Positions 9,781 to 18,636 of a stretch of DNA of 64,000 bases are shown here, in pieces (positions within the stretch are counted from its first letter, which is position 1; each line of letters begins with the position of its first letter). The stretch covers positions 210,073-274,072 of the forward strand of contig NZ_VKDC01000006.1 of assembly GCF_007097395.1 (NCBI RefSeq), given 5' to 3'. The position numbers and the translations under genes are program-made. Under the pieces are notes generated by a model, which searched no databases, was not told the DNA's origin, and was given only the letters and a program-made list of their open reading frames with translations. This stretch comes from Fulvivirga sp. M361. Lineage in GTDB: Bacteria > Bacteroidota > Bacteroidia > Cytophagales > Cyclobacteriaceae.

Positions 9781-11169
9781 ATGGCGGAACAAGAAACAGC
9801 AATTATTAACGAATTTGAACGTGAACCGGTACCCGTTGCCAAACTGAAAGGCTGGAGAAGTTTTTTGGGCATGTATGCAGGCGAGCATGCGGCAGGTACT
9901 GAATTTATGATAGGACCACTTTTTCTGACGGCCGGTGTCAGTGCATTTGATCTGATCATTGGCCTGTTAGCAGGTAACTTACTGGCGGTGTTAAGCTGGC
10001 GTTACATATGTGCGGTAGTGGCTACAGAAGTCAGGCTGACACTATATTACAAATTAGAGAAAATATGTGGCAAGAATCTCGTTACCATTTACAACCTGGC
10101 TAACGGTATATTATTCTGTTTTCTTGCGGGAAGTATGATTACCGTCTCTGCTACGGCTGTAGGCATACCCTTTAACCTTGAAATGCCTCATTTGGATGAC
10201 GCACTGCCTAACGGTCCGTTATGGATTGGTATAGTCGTTATCATAGGCGCTGTTATTTCATTGGTGGCCGCTAAAGGTTACCACAGTGTGGCCCGCTTTG
10301 CCAACATAGCCTCCCCCTGGATGGTACTCATTTTTCTGGCCTGCGGTATTATTGCGCTTCAGCAGCTTAATATAAATTCATGGGAAGGTTTTTGGAGCAT
10401 ATGGGGAGAAGGCAGAGATCCGTTTCCCGGGCAAACAAAGTTTACCTTTTGGCATGTCGTTTTTTTTGCATGGTTTTGCAATGCCGCTATGCATATCGGA
10501 ATGGCAGACATGAGTGTATTTCGATATGCAAAGAACAGTTCGGCAGGTTGGACCTCATCCGCAGGGATGTATGTAGGGCACTTTATGGCATGGATAAGCG
10601 CAGCGTTATTATATGCAGTCTACCTTAAATCTCCGGAAGCTACTTCCTTACTGGCCAATGGGGAAGCTCCTCCTGTATCACCAGGTCCTATGGCCTACAA
10701 TGCGGTCGGTATTGCCGGACTCATCGTAGTAGTGATCGCCGGATGGACCACGGCTAACCCTACTATTTACAGGGCAGGGCTGGCATTCCAGGCCATTGCT
10801 CCCAAGAGTACCACTTTTGCGGTCACCATAGTCGCCGGTGTGTTAGCTACTGTAGCCGGAATATTCCCGGCTTTTGCCATGAAGCTACTCGGTTTTGTAG
10901 CGACTTACGGTTTTATCCTGGCACCGGTCGGAGCGATTATTGTATTTGACCACTACCTGGCTAAAAAAGTAGGCCTGATCTCAGACTATGCGGAATATAA
11001 AGGGACAAACTTTAATGTTGCCGTCTTGCTAGCTTGGGTGTTAAGCATGCTGGTGTTTTATGGGATTGCGGAGTATTATGGGTTGTTTCTGTCTTTTCTG
11101 ACATTCCCTGCCTGGATATCTTGTGGCGCCTTATTCCTATTGTTTAGTAAACTGATGCAAACAAAATGA
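9781..11169 (+). CDS. NCS1-type (purine/cytosine permease-like) transporter
   Basis: This 462-residue protein is almost entirely hydrophobic, with about 12 predicted membrane helices. It has the nucleobase:cation symporter-1 look, with a conserved MYAGEHAAGTEFMIGP start to helix 1 and a PTIYRAGLAFQA segment later. NCS1 proteins import nucleobases, hydantoins or vitamins with protons or sodium. In this operon, 93 bp after a GH78 gene, a sugar or rhamnose substrate is conceivable, but that is inference from position only. Its TGA stop overlaps the ATG of a small membrane protein, suggesting the two are made together. Confidence 0.8.
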   Translation: MAEQETAIINEFEREPVPVAKLKGWRSFLGMYAGEHAAGTEFMIGPLFLTAGVSAFDLIIGLLAGNLLAVLSWRYICAVVATEVRLTLYYKLEKICGKNLVTIYNLANGILFCFLAGSMITVSATAVGIPFNLEMPHLDDALPNGPLWIGIVVIIGAVISLVAAKGYHSVARFANIASPWMVLIFLACGIIALQQLNINSWEGFWSIWGEGRDPFPGQTKFTFWHVVFFAWFCNAAMHIGMADMSVFRYAKNSSAGWTSSAGMYVGHFMAWISAALLYAVYLKSPEATSLLANGEAPPVSPGPMAYNAVGIAGLIVVVIAGWTTANPTIYRAGLAFQAIAPKSTTFAVTIVAGVLATVAGIFPAFAMKLLGFVATYGFILAPVGAIIVFDHYLAKKVGLISDYAEYKGTNFNVAVLLAWVLSMLVFYGIAEYYGLFLSFLTFPAWISCGALFLLFSKLMQTK

Positions 11170-11345
11170 TAAAGACAATCTTGAAAACCCTATCAGTGAT
11201 TGGGTTGGCACTTACTCTTGTACCGGCATTTTTGGTGTTTTCAGGCACGATTTCTAATGACATGTGCAAATATCTGATGCTCACCGGTACGGTATTATGG
11301 TTTCTTTCATCGCCTTTTCTTGAGAAAGGAACCAAAGGGGTCTGA
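11166..11345 (+). CDS. Small two-helix membrane protein coupled to the NCS1 permease
   Basis: A 59-codon frame starts inside the permease stop (ATGA at 11166-11169). The product starts MIKTILKTLSVIG, has two hydrophobic stretches (about residues 8-27 and 35-50) joined by a short polar turn with NDMCKY, and ends in a basic tail (EKGTKGV). The overlap, the coherent hydrophobic pattern and a stop before the next promoter region support a real gene. It could be an accessory subunit of the transporter. I cannot assign it to a named family. Confidence 0.6.
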   Translation: MIKTILKTLSVIGLALTLVPAFLVFSGTISNDMCKYLMLTGTVLWFLSSPFLEKGTKGV

Positions 11346-11568
11346 TTAGGTCTGTCCGGATACACTTCTTTGCAAATTTTAAGATTACCTGGGTTTTGTT
11401 TTCAGCAGGTTGGCCACGCTTTTCATGAGGTAATGATTTAAAAATCAAAGAAAATTATAATTTTAACGCGTTATGGCGTTTAATTAGGTGGTGTATTTGC
11501 CGTTCCAATGTTAATGGGGTCATTGAACATTATTAACCTACTTCAAATTCAAGACAAGCCGATATCTT

Positions 11569-12135
11569 TTGGATAAGACCGATTCATCCACATCAGGTTT
11601 TTTTAAATCAGGCGATACCAAAGCCTTTGAAGTATTGTTTAAGACTTACTATCCGGCGCTATGCATTTATGCGAAAAAAATAGTAAATGATCTGGACGAG
11701 GCGAAAGACATAGTTCAGGATGTCTTTGTCAAAATGTATGATAATCGTGCTACCATGGAGGTAAATGCCTCTGTCAAATCTTATCTCTACCGCTCTGTTC
11801 ACAACGCTTGCCTGAATCATTTGAAAAGAAAGAATACGCATAATAATCACAATGAGTACCTCAAATATCAAACACAGCAGAGTGATAACCATGATACCAT
11901 GGAGCAGACCGAGTTAGAAGAAAAAATATGGAACATAATTCAGGGGTTGCCAGAGCAATGCCGGAGGATATTTACAATGAACCGTTTTGAAGGTTTGAAA
12001 AATAAAGAAATTGCTGAAACGTTGGGTATTTCTATCCGTACTGTTGAGACCCAGATCAGCAAAGCGTTAAAAGTCTTGCGGGAGCACCTGGCTGATTTTT
12101 TAATGACGTTCTTGCTCCTCGCCCTTTCCGTCTAG
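11569..12135 (+). CDS. ECF-type RNA polymerase sigma factor (Bacteroidota sigma-70 family)
   Basis: The 188-residue protein has sigma region 2 (YYPALCIYAKKIV, then DIVQDVFVKMY at about residues 25-65) and region 4 (GLPEQCRRIFTMNRFEGLKNKEIAETLGIS, HTH at about 125-165). It would direct RNA polymerase to the TonB receptor operon that follows, with the adjacent FecR protein as its membrane-bound regulator. No ATG lies in frame between the upstream stop (11524) and the conserved region, so the start is the TTG at 11569. It ends in a hydrophobic tail (LMTFLLLALSV), which is unusual for a soluble sigma factor. Confidence 0.92.
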   Translation: MDKTDSSTSGFFKSGDTKAFEVLFKTYYPALCIYAKKIVNDLDEAKDIVQDVFVKMYDNRATMEVNASVKSYLYRSVHNACLNHLKRKNTHNNHNEYLKYQTQQSDNHDTMEQTELEEKIWNIIQGLPEQCRRIFTMNRFEGLKNKEIAETLGISIRTVETQISKALKVLREHLADFLMTFLLLALSV

Positions 12136-12198
12136 AACTTTTTTCATTTTCCTATACGTGTATACACACTGTTAATTGTCATACCTAAAGAAGTAGCC

Positions 12199-13224
12199 AT
12201 GAGCGATCCTTTTAATAAACATATAGACCATGAGTTATTAGTGAGATTTCTATCCGGAGATGCCAATGGTATGGAAATAGACCAGGTGAAGATATGGATA
12301 GAGGCGGACGAGCGAAACAGGCAATATGTCGATCAGATGAGGCTGCTATGGGAATCCAGCGGTAACGTGAAAGATTTTATGTCCATTAACGTAAAGGAAG
12401 ATTGGGAAAAAGTGAGCGGGAGAATTAATAAAGCCACTTCGACAAGGTGTGTAACACAGCCTATACAGAAAAAAGGGATTATCTATCAATGGATGCGTTT
12501 AGCGGCCGCAATCACCATTTTGCTGAGCGCGTATTTCACCTGGCCGACATTGAAAAGTTATTGGATAAAGGATGTGGTTTCTATTGCTGCCACAGACACT
12601 CATTCATCATTCTCGCTGCCTGATGGGAGTGAGGTATATCTCAATAAGAATGCCCGCCTGTCTTATACCAGTGATTTTGATGGTGATACCAGAACAGTTG
12701 AACTGGAGGGAGAGGCATTTTTTAAAGTGACAAAAGACGAAACCAGGCCTTTTATGATCAAGTTGGGTCAGGCGGTCACCGAAGTGGTGGGTACCTCTTT
12801 CAACGTCAATAGCACCGGTCCGGGTCAGGTAGTAGTTACAGTGGTGACGGGTAAAGTTTTGCTGTATGGACAGATAAAGGATACTGCCAGCGTAGCTCTG
12901 ACCGCGGGAGAGCAGGGTAAGTTTGATCTGCAACATGGGTTAACAAAAGTGTCCAATGAAGATATCAACTTTTTATCGTGGAAAACCGGAGAGCTGGTAT
13001 TTCATAATACAGGGCTTCCGAAGGTTGTGGCAGATTTAAACAGACACTATGGAAAAGTGATTCAATTGGCCTCACCAGCTCTTGAAAGTTGTACGCTGAC
13101 CTCTACTTTCCGGGAACAGCCTTTGGAAGAAATATTGCGGGAGTTGCAAATGGTGTTGCCGGTTCAAATAAAGAAAAAAGAGAATATGATCGTCCTGAGT
13201 GGTGAGGGATGTAAGTCAAGGTAA
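12199..13224 (+). CDS. FecR family anti-sigma factor
   Basis: This 341-residue protein follows the FecR plan. A cytoplasmic N-terminal part (residues 1-95) begins with HELLVRFLSGDA. One membrane helix follows around residues 97-112 (RLAAAITILLSAYF). The periplasmic FecR domain contains SLPDGSEVYLNKNARLSY and GEAFFKVTKD, and a C-terminal DUF4974-like segment closes it. It would hold the ECF sigma factor until the receptor downstream signals through its N-terminal domain. It sits 63 bp after the sigma gene and 4 bp before the receptor start, so the three form one cassette. Confidence 0.93.
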   Translation: MSDPFNKHIDHELLVRFLSGDANGMEIDQVKIWIEADERNRQYVDQMRLLWESSGNVKDFMSINVKEDWEKVSGRINKATSTRCVTQPIQKKGIIYQWMRLAAAITILLSAYFTWPTLKSYWIKDVVSIAATDTHSSFSLPDGSEVYLNKNARLSYTSDFDGDTRTVELEGEAFFKVTKDETRPFMIKLGQAVTEVVGTSFNVNSTGPGQVVVTVVTGKVLLYGQIKDTASVALTAGEQGKFDLQHGLTKVSNEDINFLSWKTGELVFHNTGLPKVVADLNRHYGKVIQLASPALESCTLTSTFREQPLEEILRELQMVLPVQIKKKENMIVLSGEGCKSR

Positions 13225-13228
13225 GCCT

Positions 13229-15841
13229 ATGTCAAAACAACAGATACAATTATTCATCCTTTTACTGGTTATTCCCCACTCGATCCGGGCACAAAATGAT
13301 CTGTTGAGCAAAAGAATACAATTAGACAGTAGCAATGGAACGATTGAAGAGGTCCTGGACAGGATCAGCGAACATGGAGGCTTTACATTTTCCTATAGTA
13401 ATCAACTTGATCTCACAAAAAACGTCCACCTGCAAATTGATAATCAGACGGTTCGGTCCTTGCTTGACCAGTTGTTTTCCGGTGAAGTACAATACGTTGC
13501 CAGCGTAAATAAGATCATCCTATATTCAAAAAGGGATAAAAAAAAAGACACAACGGATCTAACCATTCATGGAAGTTTAAAGGATATAAATACGGGAGAG
13601 GCGCTTTATGGAGCAAATGTCTGGATCAAAGAATTGGCTACCGGAGTGTCTGGCAATGCTTATGGTTTTTATGCCCTTACCGTTCCACCGGGACGTTATA
13701 CGCTATATTTTAGCTATGTGGGATATGAGACCCTCAAAAAGGAGATCAAGCTGCAGAAGGACCTTAAAATGGATGTGGAGTTGTCCGCAGATACTACGGA
13801 GTTAGACGTCATTGAGATTACTTCTGACGCAGCCTTAAAGAAAAATGTCTTTTCTGAGGAAATGAGTATTCACCGGCTTTCCATTGAAAGTATTGAAAAC
13901 ATGCCTGTTTTTGGAGCTAATCCTGATGTTATTAAATCCATTCAGTTACTTCCCGGCGTGACCACAGTAGGAGAGGGTTCTACCGGGTTCTTCGTACGAG
14001 GCGGTGGCAGGGACCAGAACCTGATTTTGCTGGATGAAGCGCCGGTATATAATCCTTCCCATTTTCTGGGGTTTTTGTCGGTTTTCAATACGGATGCCAT
14101 TAACAACATGACGTTTTACAAGGGAGGTATCCCCGCACGGCATGGAGGCAGGGCATCATCCATTTTAGATATTAGAATGAAAGAGGGAAATACCAGGGAA
14201 TTCACCGGTTCAGGAGGGATCAGCCTGGTAGGAGGCGCTAAACTGACCGTTGGGGCCCCCATCCGGAAAGGAAAAGGATCGTTCATGATGTCCGGGCGAA
14301 GGACCTATGCAGATCCTCTTTTTTGGGCCCTCGGCAGGGTGGAACCCTTAGCGAAAGGAATAGACCTGTTCTTTTACGATTTGAATGCCAAGGCAAACTA
14401 TACCATCAATGAAAAGAACCGGCTGTTTATATCAGGATACTTTGGAAGAGATGTAAATACACTGCCCATCCTGGATTTTGATGTACGGTGGGGAAACCAA
14501 ACAGGTACTTTGAGATGGAACCACCTCTTCAGCAACAGACTTTTTTCCAATTTTACACTAACATACAGTGGCTATGATTACAAGCTGGATATCCCTGCGG
14601 CCCAGGTTCCGGTGGGGTGGGAGTCTACCATAAGAGATATTAACTTTAAGGGAGACTTTACTTTGTTCGCCAATCCTACCACTACACTCAATTTTGGGCT
14701 CCAAAGTATTCATCACTCGTTCAATCCTGGTAGCAATGACTTTGATCCGCAGTTTAATGTGCCTAATAGCAATGCGCTGGAGTCCGGGGTTTATTTAAGT
14801 ATGGAAAAAGAGATAGGGAGTTCAATTTCCCTGGAAGCGGGAGTGAGAGGGTCATTATTCCAAAACATCGGTGAAACGAGTGTTTTTAAGTTTGATGATG
14901 ATTTTATGGTCGTAGATACTACTCAGTATACAGCGGGTGAGTGGTATAAAAGTCGCCATAACCTGGAACCACGACTTTCTGCACGGTTTTTAATAGATGA
15001 GAAGCAATCTATTAAAGTGAGTTACAATCGTATGGCCCAGTACTTACATTTATTGGCTAATTCATCGTTGTCTTTTACGGCTTTTGACGTATGGTATCCC
15101 AGTGGTCCCAACATCGAGCCATTGCTGGTAGACCAGATCACCATCGGTTTTTTTAGAAACTTCAGGAATAACCAGATTGAAGCGTCCATTGAAGGGTACT
15201 ACAAAAACATTGATAACCAAATTGATTATAAAGATTTTGCCCGGATCGCTTTTAACCCGGTGCTGGAAGGGGATTTGAGGACAGGAAAAGCCTGGTCATA
15301 TGGCATTGAATTTTTTCTGAAAAAGAAGACCGGGAAGCTTACCGGCTGGATGAGTTACACCTGGTCAAGGGCCATTCATAAAATACCCGGTATCAACAAC
15401 GGAGGATCCTTCCCCGCTATTTATGATCAACCCCATAAAATTGCGATTACTTCCTCCTATCAACTCTCGAAAAAGTTTTCTTTTGGAGCTAACTGGACCT
15501 ATAATACCGGTGGACCTCTCACTTTACCTGTAGAAAGTTATACTTTTGAGGGACAAGCTATTCCCGTACCCGTCTATAATTCAAGGAATGCTTCCAGGCT
15601 GCCGGATTACCATCGCCTGGACCTTTCAGCAAAATTAAACTCGCAAAAAAAGATCAAAGACAAAATAAAAGTAGCGTACGTGCTTTCCGTATACAATGCA
15701 TATGCCCGGCAAAATGCGTTGGCCGTGTTTGTAGGTGATGACCTGTCGAATACAGATGATGAAGCAGATCCCAGGGTAGTAGGGAATAAGGTCTCGTTAT
15801 TTTCAATTATTCCAACAGCGTCTTTATTATTTAGTTTTTAG
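13229..15841 (+). CDS. TonB-dependent receptor with N-terminal STN signalling domain
   Basis: After a signal peptide ending in IRAQ comes an STN domain (about residues 25-95), which contacts FecR in transducing receptors. A carboxypeptidase-like beta-sandwich follows (about 110-195, GEALYGANVWIKE). Then come the plug (GVTTVGEGSTGFFVRGGG, LLDEAPVYNPSH) and a 22-strand barrel ending in aromatic SLLFSF. ATG 13229 was preferred to the GTG at 13199 because it removes overlap with fecR and gives a clean leader. The receptor plus the DUF4249 lipoprotein 5 bp later probably take up one ligand at the outer membrane. The ligand is unknown; a sugar is not required. Confidence 0.92.
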   Translation: MSKQQIQLFILLLVIPHSIRAQNDLLSKRIQLDSSNGTIEEVLDRISEHGGFTFSYSNQLDLTKNVHLQIDNQTVRSLLDQLFSGEVQYVASVNKIILYSKRDKKKDTTDLTIHGSLKDINTGEALYGANVWIKELATGVSGNAYGFYALTVPPGRYTLYFSYVGYETLKKEIKLQKDLKMDVELSADTTELDVIEITSDAALKKNVFSEEMSIHRLSIESIENMPVFGANPDVIKSIQLLPGVTTVGEGSTGFFVRGGGRDQNLILLDEAPVYNPSHFLGFLSVFNTDAINNMTFYKGGIPARHGGRASSILDIRMKEGNTREFTGSGGISLVGGAKLTVGAPIRKGKGSFMMSGRRTYADPLFWALGRVEPLAKGIDLFFYDLNAKANYTINEKNRLFISGYFGRDVNTLPILDFDVRWGNQTGTLRWNHLFSNRLFSNFTLTYSGYDYKLDIPAAQVPVGWESTIRDINFKGDFTLFANPTTTLNFGLQSIHHSFNPGSNDFDPQFNVPNSNALESGVYLSMEKEIGSSISLEAGVRGSLFQNIGETSVFKFDDDFMVVDTTQYTAGEWYKSRHNLEPRLSARFLIDEKQSIKVSYNRMAQYLHLLANSSLSFTAFDVWYPSGPNIEPLLVDQITIGFFRNFRNNQIEASIEGYYKNIDNQIDYKDFARIAFNPVLEGDLRTGKAWSYGIEFFLKKKTGKLTGWMSYTWSRAIHKIPGINNGGSFPAIYDQPHKIAITSSYQLSKKFSFGANWTYNTGGPLTLPVESYTFEGQAIPVPVYNSRNASRLPDYHRLDLSAKLNSQKKIKDKIKVAYVLSVYNAYARQNALAVFVGDDLSNTDDEADPRVVGNKVSLFSIIPTASLLFSF

Positions 15842-15846
15842 GTGGT

Positions 15847-16725
15847 ATGAGCAAAAGAATATCAGTACCTGTCATTTTAACCTTTTTACCCTTACTATTC
15901 GTAGCATGTGTCGAAGAAATTGACCTTAATAAGCTCAATGGCCCCGTTTCAAACAGATTGGTAATAGAGGGTAGTATTACCAATGAAATGAAACCTCATG
16001 CTGTGATATTATCCAGAACAGATGTGGCCATCCCTGATGCTGAAGTTAAAAAGGATAAAGTCAGCGGGGCGAGTGTGGAGATTAGCGATGGAGTGAACAG
16101 TTATATCTTAAATGAGTCAGATACACTTCCCGGGGTATATTTTACAGCACCGGACGTAAAAGGCGAGGTAGGAAAAACTTATACACTTACCGTGGAGATC
16201 GGTCAGACTACCTATACCGCTTCTGATAGTATGGAACCGGTAACTCCTTTTGAGCCCACAGATGAACTATTTGCATTGCCAAATCGTGTGGAGGAGTTTG
16301 ATAATATTCCAGGTGTGACGGATGTCTATGAGCATCGTTTCCCTCATGTCAGGTATGGCACAGCAGCGCCTTCAAAACAAGTGTTGTTTGCATATGACTC
16401 TGTGATAAGCGGATTGCGTCAGGCCACTTTTTATGAGTTTCCGAGGATTGATCCACAAGGGTTTTTGCTAAGCTTTCAAGGTGATAATCCAAGACTTATT
16501 ATAGAAGAAGGATCTACTATTGTTCAGTTTAAATCGTCTATGTCCATAGCGCATTATCTTTTTGTCAGGGCTGTTTATGCAGAAACCAGGTTTCGAGGCG
16601 GCATTTTTGATGTGGTACCAGGAAACGCCCCAACAAACGTTAGTCATGATGGTTTAGGCTTTTTCTCTGCATCAGAAGTGATAAGTAGGACGTTTACAGT
16701 TGCTCAAGCTGATCTGGACCAATAA
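15847..16725 (+). CDS. DUF4249 family lipoprotein
   Basis: The 292-residue protein has a lipobox FVACVEE (Cys21) and the opening typical of DUF4249 proteins: a short EIDLNKLNGPVSNRLVIEGSI region, then a beta-rich domain with GEVGKTYTLTVE. DUF4249 proteins commonly follow TonB receptors of this class in Bacteroidota and are thought to be surface partners of the receptor. The C-terminal GFFSASEVISRTF matches the family ending, so the gene looks complete despite being on the short side. It starts 5 bp after the receptor stop. Confidence 0.88.
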   Translation: MSKRISVPVILTFLPLLFVACVEEIDLNKLNGPVSNRLVIEGSITNEMKPHAVILSRTDVAIPDAEVKKDKVSGASVEISDGVNSYILNESDTLPGVYFTAPDVKGEVGKTYTLTVEIGQTTYTASDSMEPVTPFEPTDELFALPNRVEEFDNIPGVTDVYEHRFPHVRYGTAAPSKQVLFAYDSVISGLRQATFYEFPRIDPQGFLLSFQGDNPRLIIEEGSTIVQFKSSMSIAHYLFVRAVYAETRFRGGIFDVVPGNAPTNVSHDGLGFFSASEVISRTFTVAQADLDQ

Positions 16726-16939
16726 GAATGATACTAAAAACCGGTCAAAAGACCTGATCCGTATTTTGTGATCAGTTAAAATGCGTCATGCAATCTCTAA
16801 TCTGAAATAATACAGCTTAGCTGATGTATGTCATATGATATTAGTAGCTGGTACTGCTATTTTTGACGAAAAATATTCAAAGAATTTCTAAGATCCATTC
16901 TCCGTAGTTTTAGGACAACAGGTTTAAACTCCAGTACGA

Positions 16940-17398
16940 ATGTATAGTCATCACAAAGTCCGTGTAACGAAAGAATTTAGTTTTGAAATGGCTCATGCAC
17001 TTGAAGGTTATGATGGAAAATGTCGTAATATTCATGGCCATTCCTACCACTTGTCGGTCACGATCATAGGGACACCCATTAACAATCTTAACAATCCTAA
17101 AAATGGTATGGTGATGGACTTTGGTGACCTTAAGGGTATTGTGGAACGCGTGGTCATAGAGCCATTGGATCACAGTCTGGTGCTTTTTGAAGAATCCGAA
17201 TTTAAGAAAGGGATAAAAAACTGTTCAGGCCAGTTGGTAGTCTTTAAGCCTTACAACCCAACCTGTGAAAACCTGATCATTGATTTTGCAAGGCAAATTC
17301 GCTTTGCATTACCGGGAGGGGCACAACTCCACAGTCTGAAACTTCGTGAAACCCAGACGGGGTATGCTGAATGGCATGCCAGTGATAACGGTACCTGA
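16940..17398 (+). CDS. queD: 6-carboxytetrahydropterin synthase (QueD/PTPS family)
   Basis: This 152-residue enzyme has the zinc site of the family: His19, and His32 and His34 in the block CRNIHGHSYHL, with the catalytic Cys28 just before. QueD converts dihydroneopterin triphosphate to 6-carboxytetrahydropterin, the second step of queuosine/7-deazaguanine synthesis. The C-terminal LRETQTGYAEW supplies the conserved Glu that binds the pterin. It stands as a single gene; no other queuosine gene is in the window. A 6-pyruvoyl-tetrahydropterin synthase activity is the alternative for this fold. Confidence 0.92.
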   Translation: MYSHHKVRVTKEFSFEMAHALEGYDGKCRNIHGHSYHLSVTIIGTPINNLNNPKNGMVMDFGDLKGIVERVVIEPLDHSLVLFEESEFKKGIKNCSGQLVVFKPYNPTCENLIIDFARQIRFALPGGAQLHSLKLRETQTGYAEWHASDNGT

Positions 17399-17474
17399 AC
17401 AAATGGACGAGTTATGTCATTAAAGGTCAAATGGTGTCCTCGTTTCTTTGGGATCGTTGTCCGACGTTCGGTTA

Positions 17475-18413
17475 TTACTTGGAAATTTCCAGCATACGAC
17501 GTACGGGTAATAGTGCTTTTAGCCTTATGCTTTCATCAACATCTATAGAAGGGCTTTCATTTTTCAAACACAGGTAAAGCTTTTCCAACGTATTCATTTT
17601 CATATAGCCACATTCACTGCAAGCACAGGTGTTGTCCTCTGAGACCGGTGCCGGAATGAGTTTTGTGCCAGGCACTTCTTTTTGCATTGCATGTAAAATG
17701 CCAGCTTCCGTGGCCACAATAAATTGCTCGTTGTCATGCTCCTTTACATAGCGTATCATACCTGCCGTAGAACCGATGTAACTGGCCGTTTTAAGAATGT
17801 GCTCTTCTGATTCAGGGTGAGCAATAATTTTGGATTCAGGGTACTTTTTATGAAGTTCCAATAATTTGTCAATGGAAAAGGCTTCATGTACCAGGCAAGC
17901 ACCCTCCCATAGTAAGAGGTCACGCCCCGTTTGCTCGATGAGATACCTGCCAAGGTTTTTGTCCGGAGCAAAAATAATCGGTTGATCCTCAGGTACTGAA
18001 TTGATCACCTTCAACGCGTTGGAAGAAGTGCAAATGACATCACTCATAGCTTTGATCTCAGCAGAACAGTTGATGTAACTGATGACGCAGTGACCGGGGT
18101 ATTTGCCTATGAATTTCTCAAAATCTTTGGGAGGACATGAATCGGCAAGAGAACAGCCGGCATTTGCATCCGGTATGAGTACTTTCTTATCAGGATTCAG
18201 GATCTTCACCGTTTCTGCCATGAAATGTACTCCGGCCATTATGATAATGTCACTCTCGGTTTTGTTAGCTTGCTGTGCTAAATAAAGACTATCTCCTACG
18301 TGATCTGCAATATCTTGTATGGCAGACTCCTGGTAGTAGTGTGCCAGCAGGGTAGCATTCTTTTCTTTCTTCAGATCCAGGATCTCTGTCGTAATATCTT
18401 GCAAAACTTCCAA
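17475..18413 (-). CDS. nadA: Quinolinate synthase
   Basis: NadA condenses iminoaspartate with dihydroxyacetone phosphate to quinolinate in de novo NAD synthesis and carries a [4Fe-4S] cluster. Visible are LLAHYYQESAIQDIAD near the N-terminus, AGVHFMAETVKILNP, DANAGCSLADSCPP with a cluster-type cysteine, HPES, and the C-terminal CACSECGYM. The 312-residue length fits the compact NadA form. The gene is convergent with queD, and nadB and nadC are not nearby. It is a housekeeping gene between two unrelated clusters. Confidence 0.97.
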   Translation of the reverse strand: MEVLQDITTEILDLKKEKNATLLAHYYQESAIQDIADHVGDSLYLAQQANKTESDIIIMAGVHFMAETVKILNPDKKVLIPDANAGCSLADSCPPKDFEKFIGKYPGHCVISYINCSAEIKAMSDVICTSSNALKVINSVPEDQPIIFAPDKNLGRYLIEQTGRDLLLWEGACLVHEAFSIDKLLELHKKYPESKIIAHPESEEHILKTASYIGSTAGMIRYVKEHDNEQFIVATEAGILHAMQKEVPGTKLIPAPVSEDNTCACSECGYMKMNTLEKLYLCLKNESPSIDVDESIRLKALLPVRRMLEISK

Positions 18414-18636
18414 AATAGTATCTGTTAACCAAGGTAAATGAGCAAATGAAATATCGCTGTAGTTACAAAATTAAGATAATTAGATCTATAAGTCTATAGT
18501 AAATAAGTTTAAAACCGCTATTCGGTGAACGACTATACTCTTACTTTTCTGAAGAATCGATCTGCTCATCAAAACCTTAATAATCAGGTCAGAGTTCACT
18601 ATGCATAAGCGTAAGAAAATGATCCATATGTCACGG

